A program made the translations under genes and the position numbers. The notes under the pieces are model-generated. The model did no database searches and was not told the DNA's origin. It saw nothing but the letters and a program-made list of their open reading frames with translations. Positions 37,261 through 46,853 of a stretch of 64,000 nucleotides of DNA are shown in pieces. The DNA comes from JBBDMC01 sp963775235. GTDB taxonomy: Bacteria > Pseudomonadota > Alphaproteobacteria > Rhizobiales > Kaistiaceae. Numbering within the stretch: the stretch's first letter is position 1; each line of letters begins with the position of its first letter. The DNA lies in the NCBI GenBank assembly GCA_963775235.1, contig CAVZHY010000006.1, positions 186,001 through 250,000 on the forward strand. The letters are read 5' to 3'.

Positions 37261-38021
37261 TGGGGCTTCTCGACGGCAAGACGGTCCTTATCACCGGTGC
37301 AGGCTCCAACGTCGGCCGCGCAGCGGCGGCGCTGTTTCATCGTGAAGGCGCGTCGCTGGCCCTTTCCGACCTCGACCCGGCGCGCATCGTTGTCCCCGAC
37401 GGAGCGCAGTGCATTTCGATCAAGGCGGACCTGACCAGAGCCTCCGAGTGTGACGCGATGGTGGAAAGGACCGTCGGTGCCTTCGGTGGCATCGACGCCT
37501 TGTGCAATACCGCGGGCATCGATCCACCCGCCGCGACGACCGTGAGTGACACGAGCGAGGCCGATTGGGATCGCGTGATGGCGGTGAACCTCAAGGGTGT
37601 TTTCCTGGCTTGCAGGGCCGCGCTGCGGATCATGAGCGAGCGCGGCGGCGCCATCGCCAATGTCGCTTCGCAAGGGGCACTGCTGACCTTTCCCCGCATG
37701 GCCGCCTATGGCGTCTCCAAGGCGGCGGTCCTGCAACTCACCAGGCAGATCGCGGTGGACTACGCTGCCCAACACGTGCGGGCGAATTGCGTATGCCCGA
37801 GCGGGCTGGAGACCCCATCGCTGGACCGCCTGGCGATCCTCGAGCCGCACCAATTGGAGCGGCGGCACGATGTCATGACGCGGGCCGCGCCGCTTGGTCG
37901 GGTGTGCACGCCGGAAGACGTCGCCCATGCGCTCCTCTTCCTCATCAGCGATCTCTCCGGCTTCACCACCGGCGCAGCCCTGCCGGTGGAAGGCGGGGCA
38001 TCGATTGCACTACGGTTCTGA
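37260..38021 (+). CDS. SDR-family dehydrogenase
   Basis: Intact 253-residue classical SDR: TGAGSNVGRAAAALF cofactor loop, NTAGIDPPAA, VMAVNLKGVFLACRAAL, a Ser near 139 (VASQGA), catalytic YGVSKAAVLQL and C-terminal GAALPVEGGASIALRF. Start overlaps the preceding SDR stop, showing coupled translation. The intactness of this gene amid frameshifted neighbours argues that the locus is not simply decaying. Confidence 0.9.
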   Translation: MGLLDGKTVLITGAGSNVGRAAAALFHREGASLALSDLDPARIVVPDGAQCISIKADLTRASECDAMVERTVGAFGGIDALCNTAGIDPPAATTVSDTSEADWDRVMAVNLKGVFLACRAALRIMSERGGAIANVASQGALLTFPRMAAYGVSKAAVLQLTRQIAVDYAAQHVRANCVCPSGLETPSLDRLAILEPHQLERRHDVMTRAAPLGRVCTPEDVAHALLFLISDLSGFTTGAALPVEGGASIALRF

Positions 38022-38033
38022 GGGACAGACGGG

Positions 38034-39004
38034 ATGCGTTGGGGATTGATCGGGACGGGGCTTCATGCCCAGCAGCGGGTGGCGCCGGCGCTGGCCAGGA
38101 CGCGGGCTGAACGGCTCCACGGGGTCGTCGGCAGCAGCGCCGGCAAGGCCGCGGGTTTCGTCGAAAAATTTCCCGGAACGATCGTCTATTCCGGCCTCGC
38201 GGCCATGCTCGCCGACCCGGCCATCGATGCCGTTTTTGTATCGACCCCCAACGACGAGCATCGCGTGCCGACGGAGGCAGCGGCGGCCGCCGGTAAGCAT
38301 GTGCTGGTCGAGAAGCCGATGGCGCTGACGCGAGACCGACTGCGAGGCGATGATCGACGCTTGCCGGCGTGCCGGTGTGAAGCTCGGCGTTGGCTTCCAG
38401 CACAGGCACAATCCGGCGCATCAGCGGCTGCGCGCCCTCATCGCTGACGGTTCACTTGGGGAGCCGGTGGTAGTGCGGGGCGAGTGGCACACCGCGTACG
38501 GGCCGTGGTCGAACTGGCGCGCCGAAGCGACGCGCTCGGGATCGGATGTCCTCGCCGCCGTGGGCGTGCATGTGCTCGATCTCATGAGCTATCTCATGGG
38601 CGGCGATGTCACGGATGTCTCCGCCCTCGCCAACATCGGTACCGACACCGGCGCCGACGAGTTCGATCGTGGTCGGCCTGCGTTACCAAAACAACGCGCT
38701 GGGCGCTGCGACCATGACCCGCCGGTCGCGTGGACCGCAGAACGGCATCTGGGTGTGGGGCACCAAACGGATGGCGGGATGCCCGAGCTCATTGGGCATG
38801 AACGGCGACGCGCGGCTTGTTACCTCGACCGAAACCGGCATGGACACGACCGACCTGGAGATGCCCGATCTTGTTGCCGCGCAGTTTGAAGTGTTCGCGA
38901 CAGCGGTTGCGGAGGGTCGCGACCCAAGTGCCTCCGGGGAAGACGGGCTGCGCTCGGTAGCGCTCACGCGGCGGATTCTTGCCGCACAGAGGACCGGGGA
39001 CTAG
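38034..39004 (+). pseudogene. Gfo/Idh/MocA-family oxidoreductase, frameshifted
   Basis: NAD(P)-dependent oxidoreductase of the glucose-fructose oxidoreductase/inositol dehydrogenase family, about 323 residues. N-terminal Rossmann start WGLIGTGLHAQQRVAPAL, IDAVFVSTPNDEHRV, and the family signature VEKPMALT; after an extra base near 38330 the frame continues MIDACRRAGVKLGVGFQHRH and DVLAAVGVHVLDLMSYL, then after another near 38670 VVGLRYQNNALGAATM to the stop. Acts on a polyol, sugar or related hydroxy compound in most relatives. Confidence 0.83.
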
Positions 39005-39035
39005 TTTCAGCGGGTTCGCCATCGGGTCCGGCCAG

Positions 39036-41340
39036 GTGACCACACGCTATTCATCCACACATTGGGGCATGCTCGAGGTCATTGATCGCGGGAACGAGCC
39101 ACCGCTGGTCCGGCCGTTTTCCGGCGACCCCGATCCCTCGCCAATGGGCACCGACCAGCTCGAGGAGCACGTGACGCGGCTGCGGGTGCGCCGGCCCGCG
39201 GTTCGCCGTTCGTGGCTGGCGGGCGGCCCCGGGACAGCACCTGAACGGCGCGGCGATGAACCATTCGTCGAAGTCGATTGGCCGGAGGCCTTGTCGCTCG
39301 TGGCTGGCGAGATTGATCGGGTGCGCGCCCGCTTCGGCAACGAAGCTATCTTCGCCGGCTCCTACGGCTGGTCGAGCGCGGGCCGATTCCATCACGCACA
39401 AAGCCAGGTCCACCGCTTCTTCAATTCGGTCGGCGGGTACGTGCGCCACGTCGATACCTACAGCCTCGGGGCAGGCATGGTGATCATGCCGCATGTTGTG
39501 GCTTCGATGGACCGTCTGAACGCCGAGCACACCTCGTGGGATGTGCTGGCCGCCAACACCGAGCTTTTCGTTTCATTCGGGGGCGTGCCTATCAAGAATT
39601 CGCGGGTCTCGCCGGGCGGAGCCACCGACCACCGGGTCCGGCGATGTCATGGACGCGATGGCCACTGCTGGCGCGCGCTTCGTCAACGTCAGTCCTGTGC
39701 GTGACGGTCTCGAGGCAGGTGGCGCGGTGGAGTGGCTGCCTATCCGGCCGAATACGGATACGGCGCTGATGCTGGCCCTCTGCCACGTTTTGCTGGCCGA
39801 GCGGCTCTGCGACCAGCCCTTCCTCGATCGTTACTGTGTCGGCGCCGATAGGTTCGCCGGCTACCTGCGCGGCGACGCCGACGGTGTCGCTAAGGATCCC
39901 GCATGGGCCGAGCGGATCACCGGCATCCCTGCCGCACGAACCGTCGCGCTTGCCCGCGACATGGCAACACACCGAACGATGCTGAATGTCGCATGGGCCC
40001 TGCAGCGCGCTGCGCACGGCGAGCAGCCGTTCTGGGCAGTGGCGGCGCTCGCGGCCCACGTCGGCCAGGTGGGACTTCCCGGCGGCGGCTTCGGCGTCGG
40101 CTACGGCGCGATGAACCAGATGGGAAGTCCGCATCCGCGGCTGCGTACGCTCCGCCTGCCGCAGGGCAGCAATCCCGTAAAGGCATTCATTCCCGTGGCC
40201 CGTCACGCGGACATGCTTCTCAATCCCCGAGGATCGTTCACCTACAACGGCGGTCAATACACCTATCCCGACATCCGGCTGGTGTATTGGGCGGGCGGCA
40301 ATCCGTTCCACCATCATCAGGACCTCAACCGCTTGCGCCGCGCGTGGCGAAAGCCGGAGACCATTGTCGTTCACGAGCAATACTGGACGGCCGCGGCCCG
40401 CCACGCCGATGTCGTCTTGCCGGCGACCATCGCACTGGAGCGCGACGACATCGGCTTCGCCACGCTGGAAGGACATGTGGTCGCCATGCGTAAGGCGAGC
40501 GAACCGGTGGGCGAATCGCGCGACGACTACGCGATCTTCGCCGATCTCGCCGGGAGGCTCGGTGCCGGTGACGTGTTCACCGAAGGTCTCACCGCGCGGC
40601 AATGGGTTGTGCGGTTATACGAAGGGTTCGCAGTGGATGCCCGGCGAAAGGGCATTGAGGTCCCCTCGTTCGAGCAATTCTGGGAGGAGGGGTTCATCGA
40701 CCTCTCCAGTCACGACCGTCCGGTAATCATGCTCCAGGCATTCCGCCAGGATCCAGATCGCCACCCGCTGCCGACGCCATCGGGGAAGATCGAGATCTTC
40801 AGCCAGACAATCGCCGATTTTGCTGTCGCCGACTGTCCGGGCCATCCTGCATGGATGGCGCCCCCCGAGTGGCTCGGCGCAGATGAGGCGCAAGCGTTTC
40901 CGTTTCACCTCATCTCCGACCAGCCGTCGCGCAAGCTGCACAGTCAGCTCGATCACGGTCGTTCCAGCATGGGCGCCAAGGTCGATGGCCGTGAGGCGGT
41001 GATGATCAATCCGGCGGACGCCGCCCGAAAGGGGATCACGGACGGCGCTGCGGTGGAACTCTTCAACCAGCGCGGCCGGACGATCGCGGCCGCGCGCGTC
41101 AGCGACGGGATCATGCCCGGCGTGGTCAAGCTCTCGACCGGGGCGTGGTATGACCCGGACGGCGATGGCGACCGGCATGGCAACCCCAATGCCTTGACGC
41201 TCGACCGCGGGGCCTCCGGTCTCTCGCAGGGCTGTGCCGCGCAGACCTGTCTTGTGGATGTTCGTCCCTGCGTTGAGCCACCACCGGTTCGGGCTCATAG
41301 CCTGCCGCGCTTTGCCAAGAGGGAAGATCCATCTGTATGA
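39036..41340 (+). pseudogene. BisC/TorA-like molybdopterin oxidoreductase, one frameshift
   Basis: Bis-MGD molybdenum enzyme of the DMSO/TMAO/biotin sulfoxide reductase branch, about 767 residues. It lacks an N-terminal Fe-S cysteine motif and a Tat signal, so it is probably cytoplasmic like BisC. STHWGMLEV and PSPMG open the protein; SYGWSSAGRFHHAQS contains the likely Ser ligand to Mo; VYWAGGNPFHHHQDL and HEQYWTAAARHADVVLPATI are conserved MGD-binding regions. One extra base near 39625 breaks the frame. Start GTG 39036 is inferred. Its stop overlaps mobA (ATGA). Likely reduces a sulfoxide or N-oxide. Confidence 0.88.
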
Positions 41341-42014
41341 GCTCTGGTCAGGCGATCAGCGACGCCCATTCACAGATAGTCGGTGTTCTGCTTGCCGGCG
41401 GCCAATCGAGCCGGCTTGGTGGCGGCGACAAATGCCTCGTCACTCTTGGTGGGGCTCCCATGCTCGCACACGTCGTCGATAGGCTTCGTGCACAAGTGGA
41501 CCGACTGGTGCTGAGCGCCAACGGCGACATTTCCCGGTTCGCCGGCTTCGCCCTGCCGATCACGTCCGACACGCCCGGCCCCTCTGTCGGGCCGCTCGGC
41601 GGCGTTCTGGCCGGGATGCGCTGGACAGCCCAGAACGTCCCACGCGCCCGCTGGATCGTGACGGTGCCGACGGACACGCCGTTTTTCCCGTTCGATCTCG
41701 TGGAGCGCCTTGCCGCGCGCGTTCGGGACAAGCAAACAATCGCAGTCGCCCGATCGGGCGGCAGACAGCATCCGGTGGTGGCGGTCTGGCCGGTGAGGCT
41801 CGCCGACGATCTTTCGGCCTGGATCGCGGCGGAGGACCATCACGGAGTTCGTGCCTGGCTCGCACGCAATCGTTCGGTCGCCGTCGATTTTGACCAGCCG
41901 CATGGCCCCGTCGACCCGTTCTTCAATGTGAACACGCCGGAAAACCTGGCCGAGGCGCGCCAAATGGTCACGAAGTTGCACGCGAGCGAACGGCGGGCTT
42001 TCGCCGCGCCGTGA
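41337..42014 (+). CDS. mobA: molybdenum cofactor guanylyltransferase
   Basis: Attaches GMP to molybdopterin to make the MGD cofactor. The nucleotide-binding loop VGVLLAGGQSSRLGGGDK near residue 16, DTPGPSVGPLGGVLAGM, VTVPTDTPFFP and the C-terminal DPFFNVNTPENL are diagnostic. 225 residues, intact. It overlaps the stop of the bis-MGD enzyme gene by four bases, so enzyme and cofactor maturase are made together. A GTG or TTG start nearer LAGG is possible but the overlap favours this ATG. Confidence 0.94.
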   Translation: MSSGQAISDAHSQIVGVLLAGGQSSRLGGGDKCLVTLGGAPMLAHVVDRLRAQVDRLVLSANGDISRFAGFALPITSDTPGPSVGPLGGVLAGMRWTAQNVPRARWIVTVPTDTPFFPFDLVERLAARVRDKQTIAVARSGGRQHPVVAVWPVRLADDLSAWIAAEDHHGVRAWLARNRSVAVDFDQPHGPVDPFFNVNTPENLAEARQMVTKLHASERRAFAAP

Positions 42015-42036
42015 ACGGCGCCACAGCTGCCGTTCA
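42012..42036. terminator. hairpin between convergent mobA and metC
   Basis: TGAACGGC (42012-42019) pairs perfectly with GCCGTTCA (42029-42036) around a 9-base loop; the stem includes the mobA stop. It fills the 23-base gap to metC but has no T run, so termination is uncertain. Confidence 0.35.
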
Positions 42037-42037
42037 G

Positions 42038-43232
42038 TCAGGCCTTGACGGCCAGGCTGGCAAAGCTTGCGGCAAGATCGGCGATGAGGTCGTCAGGGTC
42101 TTCCAGACCGACGTGAAGACGGATCAGCGGGCCCTCGGCGCGCGACGCGGTTGCGGTCCGGCTCGCCGCCGGGTGGGCGAGAATGACGAGGCTCTCGAAC
42201 CCGCCCCACGAGGCGCCGATGCCGAACAACTCCAGGTGGTCGATGAAGCGCGCGGCGTCTTGTTCGTTCCAGCCGGCGAAAACGACGCCGAACAGTCCGG
42301 CGGCTCCCTCAATGTCGCGTTTCCATAGGGCATGGCCCGGATCGGACGGGAGCGGCGGGTAGAGCACGCGTGCCACCTCCGGCCGTGCCTCGAGCCAACG
42401 CGCCACCTTCAGCGCCAACTCTGCATGACGGGGCAGGCGGACGGCGAGGGTGCGCAGGCCCCGCAGGCCGAGATAAACATCGTCGGGGCCAACGTGGAGG
42501 CCCATGGCGCCGTGGACCGCCTTCAGCTTCGGCCAAGCGGCCTCGTTCGCCGCAACGGTGCCGAGCATCACGTCTGAATGACCGACGATGTACTTGGTGG
42601 CCGCCATGATGGACAGATCGGCGCCGTGCGCAAGCGGCCTGAAAGCCAGTGGTGTCGCCCAGGTATTGTCGAACAGCACTGTCGCGCCATGGCGCCTCGC
42701 TACCGCGGCGACGGCGGTGAGGTCCTGCATCTCGAAGGTGAGCGAGCCGGGCGACTCAAGGTAGACGGCGCGGGTGCGCTGGGTGAACAGCGCCTCGATG
42801 CCTTCCCCGATCAGCGGATCGTAGAAGACCGTGTCGATCCCGAGTCGCTTCAGGACAGTCGTGGCGAAGTGGCGCACCGGATCGTACACGGTGTCGACGA
42901 TCAGGATTTGGTCGCCTGAGGCGACGAAGGAGAGGAGTGCCGTTGCCGCCGCCGACAGTCCAGAGGGGCAGAGCACCGTGCCGGCCGCCCCTTCCAGTTC
43001 GCTCATCGCCGTCTCCAGCGCCTCGCTGGTCGGTGTGCCGCGTCGCCCATAGACGTAGCGCTGGCGGTGGTGGCGCATATCGTCGACCGTCTCGAACAGC
43101 ACCGTCGAGGCGTGGACTACCGGCGGATTGACAAACGGTCCGGTGAGAACTCTTGTCGCGGCCGGCGCGGGCAAGTCGGGTGGCCGGGGCCAGGGTGCCC
43201 GCTTTGGCGTCTTTTTCCGTTTTTTTGGGCAT
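42038..43232 (-). pseudogene. metC: cystathionine beta-lyase, N-terminal frameshift
   Basis: PLP enzyme cleaving cystathionine to homocysteine, pyruvate and ammonia. YVYGRRGTPTSEALETAM, CPSGLSAAATALL, the Asp in VLFDNTWATPL and the PLP lysine in IMAATKYIVGHSD identify the family. The N-terminus MPKKTEKDAKAGTLAP, typical of alphaproteobacterial MetC, lies in another frame from ATG 43232 and joins after one extra C near 43142, giving about 398 residues. Convergent with mobA. Confidence 0.9.
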
Positions 43233-43406
43233 CCTCGGCGCGCGTCAGGAGAGTTTCAGGATGAGACACAACTGCTTAGGTGGCAATCTGCTTGACCGTT
43301 TCCGAATAATGGCCTGAGATGGCGGGGTCAATCAGCCACCTTCAACCGCTCCGCGGCGTGGTCGCGTTTGGCACAGGGCGGCTGAGATCAAAGGAAGGGG
43401 CAACAC

Positions 43407-44423
43407 ATGAAGAGTCTCATCGTATCGATTGTGACGGCCGCCGGTCTGGCCATGGTGGCCGGTCAGGCGACTGCAGGTACCCTCGACGACGTCAAGTCCA
43501 AGGGATTCCTCCAGTGCGGGGTCAACACCGGCCTGCCCGGCTTTGGCAACACCGACGCGAACGGGAACTGGACCGGCCTCGACGTCGACTACTGCAAGGC
43601 GGTCGCGGCGGCGATCTTCGGCGATGCCTCCAAGGTCAAATATACGCCGCTGGACGCCAAGGAGCGCTTCACCGCTCTGCAGTCGGGTGAGATCGACATG
43701 CTGGCACGCAATACGACCTGGACCATGTCGCGCGACACCCAGCTTGGCCTCGATTTCTCGGTCGTCAACTACTATGACGGCCAGGGCGTGATGGTGAAGA
43801 AGGCGCTCAACGTCAAGTCGGTCAAGGACCTCGACGGCGCCTCGATCTGCGTCCAGTCGGGCACCGACACAGAGTTCAACCTCGCCGACTTTTTCAAGAA
43901 GAACAACATCACTTACCAACCGGTCGTGATCGAGAAGCTGCCGGACGTGTTGGCTGCTTTTGATAGTGGCCGATGCGACGCCTACACGACCGACAAGTCG
44001 GGTCTCTATTCCAACCGCCTGCAGCTCAAGAATCCGGACGACAACATGGTTCTGCCGGAGACGCTCTCCAAGGAGCCGCTTGGTCCCGTTGTCCGCCAGG
44101 GCGACCAGCAGTGGGCCGATATCATCAAGTGGACGCACTACGCGCTTCTCAACGCTGAGGAATACGGCGTGACCAAAGCGAACGTCGACGACATGATGAA
44201 GTCCGACAATCCCGCCATCAAGCGCCTGCTCGGCGTGGAAGGCGACTTCGGGAAGGGGATCGGGCTCTCCAAGGACTGGGCTTACCAGATCATCAAGGCC
44301 GTGGGGAACTACGGCGAGATTTACGATTCCACCGTCGGAAAGGATTCGCCTCTGAAAATCGACCGGGGGATCAACAATCTGTGGACCAATGGCGGCCTGC
44401 AATACGGCATGCCCATCGTCTGA
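43407..44423 (+). CDS. aapJ: general L-amino acid ABC transporter, binding protein AapJ
   Basis: Periplasmic binding protein of the broad-specificity Aap/Bzt amino acid importer. A signal peptide ends near QATA-GT; the mature protein starts LDDVKSKGFLQCGVNTGLPG with the characteristic Cys, followed by LDVDYCKAVAAAIFGD and LQSGEIDMLARNTTWTMSRD, the AapJ signature. 338 residues. First gene of aapJQMP, followed by an attenuator-like hairpin that would give excess binding protein over permease, as is usual for such operons. Confidence 0.96.
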   Translation: MKSLIVSIVTAAGLAMVAGQATAGTLDDVKSKGFLQCGVNTGLPGFGNTDANGNWTGLDVDYCKAVAAAIFGDASKVKYTPLDAKERFTALQSGEIDMLARNTTWTMSRDTQLGLDFSVVNYYDGQGVMVKKALNVKSVKDLDGASICVQSGTDTEFNLADFFKKNNITYQPVVIEKLPDVLAAFDSGRCDAYTTDKSGLYSNRLQLKNPDDNMVLPETLSKEPLGPVVRQGDQQWADIIKWTHYALLNAEEYGVTKANVDDMMKSDNPAIKRLLGVEGDFGKGIGLSKDWAYQIIKAVGNYGEIYDSTVGKDSPLKIDRGINNLWTNGGLQYGMPIV

Positions 44424-44434
44424 CCTTTGAGACA

Positions 44435-44463
44435 CGCCGGGGGCCGCCTGCCTCCGGCGTTTT
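44435..44463 (+). terminator. attenuator-type hairpin between aapJ and aapQ
   Basis: CGCCGGGGG (44435-44443) pairs with CCTCCGGCG (44451-44459) with one G-T wobble, 7-base loop, followed by TTTT. Probably causes partial termination or protects the aapJ message 3' end. Confidence 0.65.
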
Positions 44464-44507
44464 CCACTTATTTGCGAGCGTGAGGGTCGACGAAAAGGAG
44501 CTGGCAC

Positions 44508-45692
44508 ATGGCGGTTGCGGACGCGGCTGAACCGTCACCTTCGGGTCCGTCCTGGTTCTACAATCCGAAGGTGCGCAGCTTCGCCTTCCAGGCTGTGCTG
44601 GTCGTTGCCGTTGTCCTCCTGATCAGCTGGTTCGTCAAAAACACCGCCGAAAATCTTGCCCAGCTGCACATCGCCTCGGGGTTCGGATTTCTCTCCGACC
44701 GCGCCGGCTTCAACGTGCAGACTTTCCTCTCCTACACGCCGGATGACACGTACGGCTATTCCATCCTCGCCGGGCTGGTTGACACCATCATCGTCTCCGT
44801 CCTCGGCATCGTCATTGCCACCATTGTCGGTGTCCTTGTTGGCGTCGCCCGGCTGTCGAGCAACCTGCTGGTCCGTCTGCTGGCGACGAGCTATGTTGAG
44901 ACGTTCCGCAACATTCCGCCGCTCCTGGTCATCTTTTTCTGGTATTTCGCGGTCATCGCGACCCTGCCGGAGCCGCGCGATGCCATCCAGCTGGGGTCCG
45001 ATTTCTCCCTGTCCAACCGGGGCTTTTTCATGCCGCGCCCCATCTTCGGCAGTGGCTTCGAATGGACGATCGGCGCGTTTGTCCTTGGCCTCGTCGGCGC
45101 GTGGGTGATCAGGCGGTGGGCACGCGCCCGCCAGATGCGCACGGGTCAGGCGTTCCCGTCATTCTGGGCAGGCCTCGGGTTCCTCGTGGTGCTGACGCTG
45201 GTGGTCTTTGTTGCATCGGGCAGCCCACTGACCTTCGACGTGCCGGTGAAGACCCGCTTCAACCTCAGGGGAGGCATGGAGATCACGCCGGAGTTTGCCT
45301 CCCTGCTGCTGGCGCTTGGCCTCTACACGGCGTCGTTTATCGCCGAGATCGTGCGCGCCGGCATCATGGCGGTGAGCCATGGACAGACGGAAGCCGCGCA
45401 CGCCCTCGGTCTGCGGCCGGGCCGGACGCTGAGGCTCGTCATTCTGCCGCAGGCGCTGAGGGTGATCATCCCGCCTCTTACCAGCGAATATCTTAACCTG
45501 ACCAAGAATTCGTCGCTCGCTGTCGCCATCGGCTTCGCCGATCTGGTCGCCGTCGGCGGCTCGATTCTCAACCAGACGGGCCAGTCGGTTGAGGTCGTGC
45601 TGATCTGGATGATCGTCTACCTCGGACTCAGTCTCCTCACCTCGTACGGCATGAACGCATTCAACCGCCGGACGGCGCTGGTCGAGCGGTAG
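44508..45692 (+). CDS. aapQ: general L-amino acid ABC transporter permease AapQ
   Basis: Inner-membrane permease of the Aap importer, 394 residues with about eight hydrophobic helices. FRNIPPLLVIFFWYF near residue 140 and the EAA loop in HALGLRPGRTLRLVILPQAL near 300 are typical of HisM-type permeases; the long insert between them is characteristic of AapQ/BztB. AAAAGGAG precedes the start by 8-9 bases. Followed by aapM after 10 bases. Confidence 0.95.
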   Translation: MAVADAAEPSPSGPSWFYNPKVRSFAFQAVLVVAVVLLISWFVKNTAENLAQLHIASGFGFLSDRAGFNVQTFLSYTPDDTYGYSILAGLVDTIIVSVLGIVIATIVGVLVGVARLSSNLLVRLLATSYVETFRNIPPLLVIFFWYFAVIATLPEPRDAIQLGSDFSLSNRGFFMPRPIFGSGFEWTIGAFVLGLVGAWVIRRWARARQMRTGQAFPSFWAGLGFLVVLTLVVFVASGSPLTFDVPVKTRFNLRGGMEITPEFASLLLALGLYTASFIAEIVRAGIMAVSHGQTEAAHALGLRPGRTLRLVILPQALRVIIPPLTSEYLNLTKNSSLAVAIGFADLVAVGGSILNQTGQSVEVVLIWMIVYLGLSLLTSYGMNAFNRRTALVER

Positions 45693-45702
45693 GGGCAGGG
45701 GC

Positions 45703-46845
45703 ATGTCCGACATCCAGGCCGAAGCCGATCTGACTTTCGTTCGCGAGCGGATCATCGAGCAGCAGGAGCCGCCGGTGCGCAACACCGGCCCGCTGAGCTG
45801 GCTCAGGCGCAACCTCTTCGGCAGCGTCCCCGATACGATCATGACGCTGGTCGCAATTGCCTTCCTCGTCTGGGTCATTCCGCCGCTGTTCAACTGGGCT
45901 GTGTCGAATGCGGCCTGGAGCGGCACGGACCGCGAGGCGTGCGTCGCCCACGGCGCCGGGGCCTGCTGGGCCTACATCAAAGCCAATTTCGGCCAGTTCA
46001 TTTACGGCCGCTATCCCGATGCCGAACGGTGGCGCGTCAATCTTTTCTTTTTCCTGGTGGCCGCGGGGCTGATCCCGATGTCCATTCCGTCGGCGCCGTA
46101 CAAGCGCCTGAACGTCATCTATCTGGCGATCGGGGTGCCGGTTCTTAGCGTCGTTCTGCTGCTCGGCGGCCTGCCCGGCCTCATTGCGGTCGAGACGCCG
46201 CTCTGGGGCGGCCTGATGCTGACCATCGTGGTCTCGCTGGTGGGAATGGTCGTATCGTTGCCGTTCGGCATCGTGCTCGCTCTCGGGCGCCGCTCTCAGA
46301 TGTCGGCAGTGAGGGCGCTTAGCATCGCTTTCATCGAGTTCTGGCGTGGTGTGCCGCTGATAACCGTGCTGTTCATGGCCTCCGTCATGCTGCCGCTGTT
46401 CCTGCCTCCCGGCGTCAGTTTCGACAAGCTGCTGCGCGCGCTGGTCGGCGTAGCCCTGTTTGCGTCGGCGTACATGGCGGAAGTGGTCCGCGGTGGACTG
46501 CAGGCCGTTCCCAAGGGCCAGTACGAGGGTGCCATGGCGCTCGGCCTCGGCTATTGGCAGAGGATGCGCCTGATCGTGCTGCCACAAGCGCTCAAGGTCG
46601 TTATCCCGGGCATCGTCAACACGTTCATCGGTTTGTTCAAGGACACCAGCCTCGTCTACATCATCGGGCTGTTCGAGTTGCTGGGTACCGTTCGCCAGAG
46701 TTTCGCAAATCCCGAGTGGTCATCCTCCCAGACGCCGGCGACCGGCCTGGTGTTCGCCGCCATCGTCTTCTGGGTCTTCTGCTTTGGCATGAGTCAGTAT
46801 TCGCAATTCATCGAGCGCCGCCTGCACACCGGCCACAAACGATAG
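45703..46845 (+). CDS. aapM: general L-amino acid ABC transporter permease AapM
   Basis: Second permease, 380 residues. An N-terminal cytoplasmic stretch ends at GPLSWLRRNLFGS; FWRGVPLITVLFMASVMLPL and the EAA loop AMALGLGYWQRMRLIVLPQAL are the expected motifs, and IVNTFIGLFKDTSLVYIIG is conserved in AapM/BztC. It contains about eight helices and starts after GGGGCAGGGGC. Intact and in register with aapQ and aapP. Confidence 0.95.
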   Translation: MSDIQAEADLTFVRERIIEQQEPPVRNTGPLSWLRRNLFGSVPDTIMTLVAIAFLVWVIPPLFNWAVSNAAWSGTDREACVAHGAGACWAYIKANFGQFIYGRYPDAERWRVNLFFFLVAAGLIPMSIPSAPYKRLNVIYLAIGVPVLSVVLLLGGLPGLIAVETPLWGGLMLTIVVSLVGMVVSLPFGIVLALGRRSQMSAVRALSIAFIEFWRGVPLITVLFMASVMLPLFLPPGVSFDKLLRALVGVALFASAYMAEVVRGGLQAVPKGQYEGAMALGLGYWQRMRLIVLPQALKVVIPGIVNTFIGLFKDTSLVYIIGLFELLGTVRQSFANPEWSSSQTPATGLVFAAIVFWVFCFGMSQYSQFIERRLHTGHKR

Positions 46846-46853
46846 GACCTGCC

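Noticed and set aside
43280..43300. possible sigma-54 promoter upstream of aapJ
   Set aside because: TGGCAA is present but the -12 GC dinucleotide at the required spacing is replaced by GA.
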